In this document: positions 42,907 to 51,065 of the stretch, one piece after another
Position numbering within the stretch: the first letter of the stretch is position 1
Layout of the letters: each line of letters opens with the position of its first letter
IMG/VR virus record: IMGVR_UViG_3300001799_000004
Location: 1-59,554 of that record
Strand: one strand, 5' to 3'
Origin: a virus
DNA: 59,554 nucleotides
Notes under the pieces: model-generated
Database searches by the model: none
Seen by the model: the letters and a program-made list of their open reading frames with translations, nothing else
Told to the model about the DNA's origin: nothing
Translations under genes and position numbers: made by a program

Positions 42907-44022
42907 ATGAAATCATTTTTTAATTCTGAACTTTTTGGAGATTTGACCAGGTTGGTACAGATCACTTTTGACCAGGCAAGCGAAAAGCAAAAACAACTTT
43001 TCAGCCAGGCTTTCACCGACCAGCTTATGGACTGGGACACCCCACAGTACGGACTTACCTTCGAAGAAATCGTTGGTACATTCAAACTTACCGTTCTTGC
43101 CTCTGTTATTGGCGACAATGCCGCCACCCCTTTGCGCTCGCATGATGGGCTTGGCACATTCCAGGGAAGCATCCCGAGGATTGGCCATAAATTCCCCATG
43201 CAGGCCAATAAGCTGAGGGAGTTGCTTCAGATGCTCGAAACAAAGCGCATCACAGACTCTGCCAAAATCGCAAAGCTTCAGGAGACCATGTTTGCAAATG
43301 TGGCCGATGCAGTTAAAGGCGTTAAGGACAGGCTTGACTTTATTACCCTGACAGCCCTATCCAATGATGGAGTTGTCACCTTCAATGAGTCAAATAACCC
43401 TGATGGACGCCGCTGGCAGCTTGACTACCAGTTACCGGATGCTAACAAGAAGTTTGTTAGCGCAATCTGGAGCGATGCAAACCTGACAACTGCGGATCCA
43501 TTTGCTGACCTCATTGAGATCGTAAATGAATTCAAAGGCAAGGTTGAGTTTGGAGCCATGCTCATGGATAATTCAACGGCACTGAAGCTTGCCCGGTTCA
43601 AAACAATCAAACAAGCTATCTACGGTACTGACAAGCTCAATACTCCTCTTGCACTTGACTTCATGAACCAGCAGCTTTCAAGGTTTGGCCTACCTCCGAT
43701 CATGGTAGTAAGCAAACGTAATGATGTGCTTGTTGATGGCAAGAGGACGGTTATCAATCCATGGAACACATCTAAAGTAGTGTTTATCCCAACGGGTAAG
43801 ATTGGTATCGTAAAGACTGCCTTTGAAGACAGCCAGATCATGCCGGAAGAAAACGTATCCTACTCGACCTATGACCGTGGTAACATCGTGGTCGCTCAGT
43901 GGAGAACAGGTGAAAGCAAGAACGAGCTGGCAGCCGAAATGACTCAGGCTTCTTCCCGGGCTTTACCGGTGTTCACTACCATTGATGGTATTGTTTCACT
44001 TAATGTGACAGCAACTGAATAA
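42907..44022 (+). CDS. Major capsid protein
   Basis: A 371-residue protein in the canonical capsid position, between scaffold/decoration and connector genes. It starts with helical MKSFFNSELFGDLTRLVQIT, has a P-loop-like mixed alpha/beta core and ends in a strand (DGIVSLNVTATE). The layout is consistent with the HK97-fold capsid E type. A spaced AGGAGG precedes the start (42892-42897). Confidence 0.85.
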   Translation: MKSFFNSELFGDLTRLVQITFDQASEKQKQLFSQAFTDQLMDWDTPQYGLTFEEIVGTFKLTVLASVIGDNAATPLRSHDGLGTFQGSIPRIGHKFPMQANKLRELLQMLETKRITDSAKIAKLQETMFANVADAVKGVKDRLDFITLTALSNDGVVTFNESNNPDGRRWQLDYQLPDANKKFVSAIWSDANLTTADPFADLIEIVNEFKGKVEFGAMLMDNSTALKLARFKTIKQAIYGTDKLNTPLALDFMNQQLSRFGLPPIMVVSKRNDVLVDGKRTVINPWNTSKVVFIPTGKIGIVKTAFEDSQIMPEENVSYSTYDRGNIVVAQWRTGESKNELAAEMTQASSRALPVFTTIDGIVSLNVTATE

Positions 44023-44026
44023 TACC

Positions 44027-44341
44027 ATGACAAACCTGGAAGCATTACTGGCCGAATGTGAGCCTTACACTGTTTCAACGAAACAGGCGGAAAAGGTACT
44101 GATCGATCTGGAATTGCAGCCCGAGGAAGAATATTCCTCTGAGAAAGTAATTGCCAAAGCAGCTGTCAATATTATATCCCGGTTCCTGTCACTGAATTCA
44201 GAGACAGAAGGTGGGTTCTCACAGAACTATGATACAGACGGATTGAAAACAAGGATCAGAGCACTATGTCAAACAGCCGGTCTTGATGCTTCCAGGTATG
44301 TCTATCAAAGCACGATAAGCGACGGATCAAAACATTGGTAG
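44027..44341 (+). CDS. Head-tail connector (adaptor) protein
   Basis: A 104-residue helical protein 4 bases after the capsid gene (MTNLEALLAECEPYTVSTKQ; VIAKAAVNIISRFLSLNSE). Size, helicity and order match gp6-like or DUF6706-like head-tail adaptors that bind the portal. No sequence signature decides between subtypes. Confidence 0.7.
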   Translation: MTNLEALLAECEPYTVSTKQAEKVLIDLELQPEEEYSSEKVIAKAAVNIISRFLSLNSETEGGFSQNYDTDGLKTRIRALCQTAGLDASRYVYQSTISDGSKHW

Positions 44342-44343
44342 TG

Positions 44344-44664
44344 ATGAGGTACAAACACAGCTTATTTCTTCAGAACATAAATGGCGAAAGTCAGCAAGAC
44401 GAAAGCGGCAACTTCATTGTGAACGAGCCTCTTTCATCCTTTGTTTGCTTCTGCAGGGAAGAACCAAACGGTTCAGGAAGAAAGATCAGTTCTCCTGACG
44501 GGGAGAGTGTTTTGTACAGTTCCATTATCCACGCTCCACCTGAATGCCCCGACCTTGATCCAGGGACAGTAATTATCATCAATGATATTAAAGGCCGTCC
44601 CAGAATCAAGGGCAATATCCTACGGTTTTCACGAGAACAAAAAAATTGCAGGATATGGGTTTAA
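44344..44664 (+). CDS. Head closure-like protein
   Basis: A 106-residue protein from ATG 44344; a TTG start three codons earlier is also possible. It is beta-rich (KHSLFLQNINGESQQDESGN; PDLDPGTVIIINDIKGRPRI), with strands and size of head-closure or stopper proteins, and it lies between adaptor and neck-type genes. Assignment is by size and order. Confidence 0.65.
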   Translation: MRYKHSLFLQNINGESQQDESGNFIVNEPLSSFVCFCREEPNGSGRKISSPDGESVLYSSIIHAPPECPDLDPGTVIIINDIKGRPRIKGNILRFSREQKNCRIWV

Positions 44665-45131
44665 AGGCGAAGAATGGTAATGCTTTTCTTAAGGAAAGGG
44701 TAAGGGAGATTAAGGCCAGGGTAGATTTGGCTATTTTCAACCGGTTAACCAAAATTGGAGAAGAATTGGTAAACTATGCCAGAAGCGTACCTCCCGAAAC
44801 TGGGTTTTCAGATCATACCGGCAATCTACGTAGTTCGATAGGATATGTAATTGTAGAAGATGGAAGCGTTGTTCGGGAAGACTTTGTTACTGTTGTTGGG
44901 TCAGAGCCGAAACATGTTGAAGGCAAAACTGTTGGCAAAAACTATGCCCTGGAATTATCAAAACATCACACAAAAGGATATGCTCTGATTTTTGTTGCCG
45001 GCATGGACTATGCATTTGCTGTTGAGAGTCGTGGACGTGATGTCCTTACCTCAACTGAATATCAAGCTCAGATAAAGCTGCCGCAAGAATTGCAAAAGCT
45101 TAAAGAGCAAATCAAACTCATGAAGGTATGA
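44655..45131 (+). CDS. HK97 gp10-like neck/tail-completion protein
   Basis: A 158-residue protein from ATG 44655, overlapping its predecessor by 10 bases. A helical N-terminus (FLKERVREIKARVDLAIFNR) is followed by the SVPPETGFSDHTGNLRSSIG and GMDYAFAVESRGRDVL segments that resemble the HK97-gp10 family. These proteins act at head-tail joining. Order supports this. Confidence 0.75.
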   Translation: MGLKAKNGNAFLKERVREIKARVDLAIFNRLTKIGEELVNYARSVPPETGFSDHTGNLRSSIGYVIVEDGSVVREDFVTVVGSEPKHVEGKTVGKNYALELSKHHTKGYALIFVAGMDYAFAVESRGRDVLTSTEYQAQIKLPQELQKLKEQIKLMKV

Positions 45132-45544
45132 AAACGACAAATGAAGCCATTGATGTAGTATGGAAACAGGTCAACGCTTGTCTTTCGGGTAACATTGGTG
45201 GTGGCATATATAAAATCGCAAGACCATTTGACTCAAAGTTAGAGGATGTTGTCATAAACACTCTTCCAATTACTGGGGAATCAATTCAGTCTTGTGTTTT
45301 ATATATCAATTGTTTTGTACCCAATCCAATCTTAAAAATCAAGGGTAAGTCAGATAACAGCTTACCAGATTACGCCAGGCTAAAAAGCCTAACCGCATCA
45401 ATAATAAGCCAAGTAGATTTGATTGCCTTACCTGGAACTTTTCAATTTGTAGAGAACCAGGCAATACTTAAAAACGAAGGTGTTCAAGAACACTTTTCGA
45501 GTATCAGGATACAGTTCATGTTTACTGGCGATGACGAATCATAA
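45128..45544 (+). CDS. Tail terminator-like protein
   Basis: A 138-residue protein overlapping the previous stop (ATGA). It has strands (VVINTLPITGESIQSCVLYI) and a helix and lies just before the tail tube gene, where tail terminators sit. It has no sequence hallmark, so the role is by position. Confidence 0.6.
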   Translation: MKTTNEAIDVVWKQVNACLSGNIGGGIYKIARPFDSKLEDVVINTLPITGESIQSCVLYINCFVPNPILKIKGKSDNSLPDYARLKSLTASIISQVDLIALPGTFQFVENQAILKNEGVQEHFSSIRIQFMFTGDDES

Positions 45545-45562
45545 CAGCTAATAAATCAAAAA

Positions 45563-46069
45563 ATGGGACGAAGAATATCTATTGGATTAAAAAGCATCAA
45601 AATTGGTGCTGTTGAATTGGACGGTGGAATGGGAACAACTCTAGCTGCTCTTGACGGAACCTTTCAAGGTTCTGCTTCTATCACGCAGGCAGATGGAGAA
45701 ACCACTGAATTTTATATTGAAGAACAGGACGACCCGATTGAGATTGTGTCCAAGCAGGGTGCAATCACTGTTGAGTTTTCAATTGTTGACCTTACGCCTG
45801 CAACACTGAAAAAAGTTCTTGGAGGCGAAATCACTGGTGTCGGTGACTCTGCTTCATGGTCTGCTCCTGCAGAAGCCCCTGCAATCGAGCAGAGTATTGA
45901 AATCATATCATTAAAGAACGTCAAGTATGAAATTACCCGAGCAAAGATCGAGGCAAAGCTTGACGTGAAACTCAGCAAAAAGGAAATGGCTGTTGTTGTT
46001 ATCAAGGCCACCGTCCTTTCGCCCACAAAGGAAGGTGAGGCAAAAATGAAAATCAGTCAGGTTGCCTAA
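45563..46069 (+). CDS. Major tail tube protein
   Basis: A 168-residue protein with a mixed beta sandwich (GRRISIGLKSIKIGAVELDG; ITVEFSIVDLTPATLKKVLG; YEITRAKIEAKLDVKLSKKE). Its position between terminator and chaperones and its size match siphoviral tail tube subunits. A hairpin follows the gene. Confidence 0.78.
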   Translation: MGRRISIGLKSIKIGAVELDGGMGTTLAALDGTFQGSASITQADGETTEFYIEEQDDPIEIVSKQGAITVEFSIVDLTPATLKKVLGGEITGVGDSASWSAPAEAPAIEQSIEIISLKNVKYEITRAKIEAKLDVKLSKKEMAVVVIKATVLSPTKEGEAKMKISQVA

Positions 46070-46086
46070 CTAACTAACCAGCTAAT

Positions 46087-46111
46087 AAAGCCCAAGCAAA
46101 ACTTGGGCTTT
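46087..46111 (+). terminator. Hairpin between tail tube and chaperone genes
   Basis: AAAGCCCAAG (46087-46096), loop CAAAA, CTTGGGCTTT (46102-46111). A perfect 10-base stem but with only a short T-run, so it is probably a partial terminator or processing site that tunes tail protein amounts. Confidence 0.65.
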
Positions 46112-46125
46112 AATGCTCACATGAT

Positions 46126-46593
46126 ATGACAGATCAGGACAAATTAACGGTTGAGAAGCGGGCTATTGAAACCCTGCTTTCACACGGAATGACATTTCGT
46201 GTCGGCCGGATTAAATTTTTAGTCAAGCAACCCTACTTAGGAACCTTGTTACATCTGAGTAAAATCTATGCTGAAATTGCTATTGATGAAGAAAAGTTGA
46301 AGGATTCGGCCTATGCCGGTAGTTTTGTATTGGTTCAGGAAAACGCTGTGCGTGTATCACGCATGATCGCTATTGCCGTGCTTAACGGCAAGTGGAAAAT
46401 ACGGCTGTTTACCGGAATCCTTTCAAACTACTTTCTGTGGCGCATCAATCCCGAAAAACTCTTTGGTGTGATGGGAATAGTAATTGCTCTTAGCAATACT
46501 GCATCTTTTACGAACTCTATCAGATTGATACAAGCACTGAGGCTGATGAAGCCGAAGGAGGAAAATCTGAGCCGGGACATCACAGGGGATTAA
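46126..46593 (+). CDS. Tail assembly chaperone (short product)
   Basis: A 155-residue helical protein (TVEKRAIETLLSHGMTFRVG, RVSRMIAIAVLNGKWKIR) located between the tail tube and tape-measure genes, the place of the siphoviral G-like chaperone. Near its end the reading frame -1 stays open and continues past its stop, as in G/GT systems where a fraction of ribosomes shift frame. It helps tape-measure folding and tube polymerisation. Confidence 0.75.
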   Translation: MTDQDKLTVEKRAIETLLSHGMTFRVGRIKFLVKQPYLGTLLHLSKIYAEIAIDEEKLKDSAYAGSFVLVQENAVRVSRMIAIAVLNGKWKIRLFTGILSNYFLWRINPEKLFGVMGIVIALSNTASFTNSIRLIQALRLMKPKEENLSRDITGD

Positions 46594-46787
46594 ATAGCCT
46601 GTGGGGCAGTCTGTGGAGTGTTTGCACTGCTACTGGCTGGACATTGGAATACCTGATTTGGGGCATCACATGGGTTAATCTGCAAATGATGATTGTTGAT
46701 GCGCCACGTTACACGTCAGCAAATAATACAGATGTAATAAACGAGCCTGATGATATTGAAGAAATCGAACAACTCTTAAATTTATGA
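46494..46787 (+). CDS. Tail assembly chaperone extension (-1 frameshift T-domain)
   Basis: This reading frame (-1 relative to the chaperone) is open from 46494 to TGA at 46785-46787. After the shift region it encodes a segment resembling the known T domain: SLWGSLWSVCTATGWTLEYL, LIWGITWVNLQMMIVDAP and an acidic end. It has no credible ATG of its own near the overlap. An AAGGAGGAAAAT run at 46555-46566 (SD-like plus A-rich) is a possible shift point, though not a perfect X-XXY-YYZ heptamer. The next gene overlaps its stop (ATGA). Confidence 0.65.
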   Translation, partial: QYCIFYELYQIDTSTEADEAEGGKSEPGHHRGLNSLWGSLWSVCTATGWTLEYLIWGITWVNLQMMIVDAPRYTSANNTDVINEPDDIEEIEQLLNL

Positions 46788-49700
46788 ATGGTTCAGGCCC
46801 CTTAGACTTCGAAGCCACGATTGACGCCAAAACCTTCAATTCCATGCTTGATGAAATGGAGAGAAGGCTAAAGGGTGTTGGTACAACAGCAGTAAACGAA
46901 GGTTCGAAAATTGACGATTCGTTCAAGAAAGCTGCCGCTGCAATGGCGGCGTATTTTAGTGCCGGTTTTGCAAAGAACGCAATCAAGGAAATCGGACAAG
47001 TAAGGGGTGAATTTCAACAGCTTGAAATCGCTCTTGAAACAATGCTAAGAAACAAGGCATTGAGTGACAAGTTAATGAGCGAAATTGTCACTTTCGCAGC
47101 TAAAACCCCTTTTGACCTTAAAGGTGTTGCATCAGGGGCGAAACAGTTGCTTGCATACGGTACGCAGGCAAAAGACATCATTCCTACAATGCGTAAGCTT
47201 GGTGATATTGCAGCCGGGCTTTCAATCCCTTTCGGCGATCTTGTTTACCTGTACGGAACCAGTGCGACACAGGGCAGAATCATGACAAAGGACCTGATGC
47301 AGTTTGCTGGCAGGGGTATTCCGGTCATTGGTGAATTGAGTAAAATTCTCAATGTTTCAAAGGCTCAGGTGATGGAACTTGCAAGTCAGGGCGCACTTTC
47401 ATTTGAGCACTTACAAAAGGTTGTCGAAAATCTCACAAACGAAACCGGCATGTTTGGCGGCATGATGGATAAGCAATCAAAATCCATCACCGGCCTTGCA
47501 TCGAACCTTGGCGATGCATGGGATAAGATGTTGAACAATATCGGTGAAGCAAATCAAACCACGTTTGAGGACGGTATTAAACTCGCAATTAGGCTGACTG
47601 AGAATTACGAAACGATCATTGACGTTTTGAAGGTGTTGATTGCTACTGTTGGTGTTTATAAGGCCGCTGTAATTATGAACACTGTTGCAATGCAAGGATA
47701 TTCCGGTGCTCTTGGACTTGCTGTAATTCGTCAAAACCTGCTTAATCTCGCTCAGAAGGCAACGCCTTGGGGAATTGCGCTTACTGGTATCACTGCATTG
47801 GTTGGCGCTTTGTATGTTTACAATAAAGCAGTTGGTGATACAAAAACGATTACACAACAAATCAATGCAGAAGTATCTAAGGAAGCAACAAGCCTTGACA
47901 GCCTGTTCGAGTCAGCGAAAAAGGCCGCAACAGGAACAGATAAAAGAAAGGCCGCTATCGAATTGATCAACTCAAGATATTCCATATATCTTGACAACCT
48001 GCTCACTGAGAAATCTGCCATTGAGGATATTGAGAAAGCGCAGAAAAAGGCGACAAACGCTATTATTGCCAATATTGCCGTAAAACAAAGCAAGGCAAAA
48101 CTCGAAGAAACCCTTGGAACAATCAGCACATCATTTGATGATAAATTCGGAGATTTTCTTTCTGCATACTCAAACTCATTTGGTGCTGATCGGGTTGGTG
48201 AATTTATCAACTCCATTAATGATGCCGTTGACAAAGAAATTAACGCAAGAGGTGGTATAATCGAGCGTGGTACGCTTGAATACTCCCAATTTGCAAAGAT
48301 GCTTTATGATGATTTTGTTTCAGATTTAAGTAAGAAGTCCGGGTATCTTAAATTTTCGTTTGAAGATTTCAAAAACGCCTTCATTGGTTTTGCTGATATT
48401 AAGGCCGAACAACTCCCAATGATTGATCAACTGCAGGCAATGATTGAAAACTATCAGGGACTTGTTGTTGAAAAAATCGATCCTGAACAAGTCATTGCTG
48501 ATTCTACAGTAAAAACACTTGCTGAAAAGCTGAAAGAGATTCAACAGCTTTACGAAAATTATTATACATGGGCTGAACACTATGGAGAGGAATCTGCCAA
48601 TACTCAATTTGCTAACCTGATAAAAGGCGGCGGTTCGTTTTTGGAGTACTTGGACAGGGAAATCAAAAAGATCGAAGGACGAAAGAAAAAATCGAGTGGC
48701 GATACCTCTGACCTTTCCACTTTGCTTGCAGCCCGGGATGGCCTTACCGGTGCAGAAGGAAGTTTTAAGGGATTCGAAAAAATGATTGGTGACGCAAAAG
48801 ACCGATACAAAGATTTAATCGACTACATCTCTTTTTTGAACGATCAGATTGACTCTACACCCTTTGACGGATCTGAATTGTCGTTTCAAAAGATAAGCCT
48901 GCTAATCAGTGAAATTAATCAGGCAGAAAAAGGCTTAATCAACACAAGTGTTGGTACTTACAATGAACTAAAGAAACAGGCAAGTGATTTTGCTAACAGA
49001 AGGCTTGCAATTGAAAACGAGTATGTTGAGAATATAAAGAAGCTTGACCGAAAATCATTGGGCGAAGAAAAGTACAATGAGGCTGTTGCTATTGCTGAGA
49101 AAATCAAGGCCGCAAAACTCGCAGCAATTAAAGAGGAAGAGATCAAGTCAAATGAAGCTTACAAAGCCATTTCAGGACAGATTGAAGGAGTAACCAGAGT
49201 AGCCATGAAAGGCTATCTTGACCAGCTTAAACTTCAACTGCTGACCCTTGACAAACAAAGTGATTTGTATATTCAGATTACCAAACTTATAAAAGACACC
49301 GAAAAAGGGCTGAGAAATCAGACTATTGATGATGTGAATAAGATTGCAAGCGGTTTCCGTGATGCCTCTGCTTTTGTAAGGGTTTTTGATGAAGATTTGG
49401 CCGGTGTAGTGGATAGCCTCTCTAATGTTGCCAGCGGCATTGCCCGGATGATGGCCGGTGACTATGTTGGTGGTGGTTTACAGATATTAACCTCAATCTT
49501 TTCCACAATCATTGAATCAAGTGACCGGGCTGCAAAAAAAGCAGAGGAAAGACAACAGCAGATTTTGGGAGACCTGCAGGAAAGGCTTGCAAACATCAAC
49601 ACCCTGCTTGAAAGACAGATTGCCTTAATCAATCAACTTTCCGGAACCGACAAACTCAAAGGTTACGCTGATTCGTTCTATTCCATTGGTAATGATATTG

Positions 49701-50605
49701 TTGCTACCATTGATAAAATCGACAAGTTATCATCAGCGCTTGATGAATACAAGGCAACCGTTCAATATGACTGGTTAACAGGTCAATTCACTGGGTCGAA
49801 TTCAGGCGCATTAACGAGTTATAAAGAATTAACTGGCAAAGACAATGATATTTATGGAGTTGATTTAGCCTACATAAAATCATTGATTGAAAGCAACAAT
49901 AAGAACATTGAGCGACTATATGCCCAAATCCTAAATGGTGACTTGTCAGGTGATCAGGTTGAACAGCTTAAAGAGCTCATCGAACATCTTGAAGAAACTA
50001 GCGCAAAATACGAACAACTTGTAGATCAATACAATGAATATTTGACCGGCACAACAGTTGCAAGTATCGCTGACAGCATTGCTTCCGGGTTTGAAGAAGG
50101 ATATTCCTCTGCAGAGGATTTTGCTGACAACTTCGAAGGGTTGATGAAAAAAGCAATGATTCAGGCTTTAAAAATGAAAGCGCTGGAAATTCCTTTGCAA
50201 AAATGGTATGAGGATTTCGCTGCCATGGCCGAGGACGGCCTAAGTTCAACAGATATTGAAGCCCTACGGTCAGCATACGACCTGATTATTGGAAACGCCT
50301 CTGAGCAATGGGAAGAGCTGCAGGGTATTTTGAATGAAGGGGGTGTTTACCCTCAGGCCGACAACTCGCTCACCGGAGCAATAAAGGGAGTGTCGGAAGA
50401 AACTGCCGGACTGATAGCCGGACAGATGAACGCAATCAGGATCAACCAGGCTCAGGCATTAAGCATCATGAACAACCAGCTTTTAGAACTGAGTAGGATT
50501 GAATACAACACGCGAAACAATCTTTACATCAAACGGATATATGATTTGCTGGAAGCAAGCAACAACAATTCGATTAACAGTTCAAGATCAGTAGGAGGTC
50601 AATAA
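46784..50605 (+). CDS. Tape measure protein
   Basis: A 1273-residue protein, the longest of the phage, following the tail chaperones. It has a conserved N-terminal tape-measure region (FEATIDAKTFNSMLDEMER; FAAKTPFDLKGVASGAKQLL; KLGDIAAGLSIPFGDLVYLY; FAGRGIPVIGELSKILNVSK), two or more hydrophobic segments (LIATVGVYKAAVIM; LTGITALVGALYVY) and long helical coiled coils. It sets tail length; by the usual 0.15 nm per residue the tail would be about 190 nm (inference). The hydrophobic segments are those that may enter the host membrane on DNA ejection. Confidence 0.93.
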   Translation: MNGSGPLDFEATIDAKTFNSMLDEMERRLKGVGTTAVNEGSKIDDSFKKAAAAMAAYFSAGFAKNAIKEIGQVRGEFQQLEIALETMLRNKALSDKLMSEIVTFAAKTPFDLKGVASGAKQLLAYGTQAKDIIPTMRKLGDIAAGLSIPFGDLVYLYGTSATQGRIMTKDLMQFAGRGIPVIGELSKILNVSKAQVMELASQGALSFEHLQKVVENLTNETGMFGGMMDKQSKSITGLASNLGDAWDKMLNNIGEANQTTFEDGIKLAIRLTENYETIIDVLKVLIATVGVYKAAVIMNTVAMQGYSGALGLAVIRQNLLNLAQKATPWGIALTGITALVGALYVYNKAVGDTKTITQQINAEVSKEATSLDSLFESAKKAATGTDKRKAAIELINSRYSIYLDNLLTEKSAIEDIEKAQKKATNAIIANIAVKQSKAKLEETLGTISTSFDDKFGDFLSAYSNSFGADRVGEFINSINDAVDKEINARGGIIERGTLEYSQFAKMLYDDFVSDLSKKSGYLKFSFEDFKNAFIGFADIKAEQLPMIDQLQAMIENYQGLVVEKIDPEQVIADSTVKTLAEKLKEIQQLYENYYTWAEHYGEESANTQFANLIKGGGSFLEYLDREIKKIEGRKKKSSGDTSDLSTLLAARDGLTGAEGSFKGFEKMIGDAKDRYKDLIDYISFLNDQIDSTPFDGSELSFQKISLLISEINQAEKGLINTSVGTYNELKKQASDFANRRLAIENEYVENIKKLDRKSLGEEKYNEAVAIAEKIKAAKLAAIKEEEIKSNEAYKAISGQIEGVTRVAMKGYLDQLKLQLLTLDKQSDLYIQITKLIKDTEKGLRNQTIDDVNKIASGFRDASAFVRVFDEDLAGVVDSLSNVASGIARMMAGDYVGGGLQILTSIFSTIIESSDRAAKKAEERQQQILGDLQERLANINTLLERQIALINQLSGTDKLKGYADSFYSIGNDIVATIDKIDKLSSALDEYKATVQYDWLTGQFTGSNSGALTSYKELTGKDNDIYGVDLAYIKSLIESNNKNIERLYAQILNGDLSGDQVEQLKELIEHLEETSAKYEQLVDQYNEYLTGTTVASIADSIASGFEEGYSSAEDFADNFEGLMKKAMIQALKMKALEIPLQKWYEDFAAMAEDGLSSTDIEALRSAYDLIIGNASEQWEELQGILNEGGVYPQADNSLTGAIKGVSEETAGLIAGQMNAIRINQAQALSIMNNQLLELSRIEYNTRNNLYIKRIYDLLEASNNNSINSSRSVGGQ

Positions 50606-50606
50606 G

Positions 50607-51065
50607 ATGTCAACACAGCCGCCAATTTCGCTTTTCGAATTTAAGATTATCTATTGGATTGATGGTGTTGATATTACGTCTTACAAAGTATATGTGAATG
50701 ACAGTCAGGGGTTGTTTGATGTGCCAAAACGAAAAATTGCATACAAGCATGACTGGCTTGACGAAAATGGTGAGGACGTTGATCTTGCTGTAGTAAAAAG
50801 GGAGTCAAAGGAAATCAGGCTTAATTGTTTTGTTGTTGGTGAAACAATAATTCAGGCAATTGAAAACCTGAGTTCACTGCTTTCTGCAATCGACCAGCCC
50901 GGATACAGGGTTTTGACCGTTCAGTACTACAACACGAATGACAGGTTGACCTTCAATGTGTATCGGGAAGAGGCTGTTAAAGTAATCAAGAAATTCAGGT
51001 ACAGGAAAAACGTGTGGACTTTTACGCTTGTGCTTAAAGAATACAATTTGAGATCAGGTGAATAG
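50607..51065 (+). CDS. Distal tail-like protein
   Basis: A 152-residue beta-rich protein right after the tape measure (SLFEFKIIYWIDGVDITSYK; VWTFTLVLKEYNLRSGE). This is the place of the Dit-type hub protein in siphoviruses. It overlaps the next gene by 8 bases. The role is inferred from order and size. Confidence 0.65.
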   Translation: MSTQPPISLFEFKIIYWIDGVDITSYKVYVNDSQGLFDVPKRKIAYKHDWLDENGEDVDLAVVKRESKEIRLNCFVVGETIIQAIENLSSLLSAIDQPGYRVLTVQYYNTNDRLTFNVYREEAVKVIKKFRYRKNVWTFTLVLKEYNLRSGE

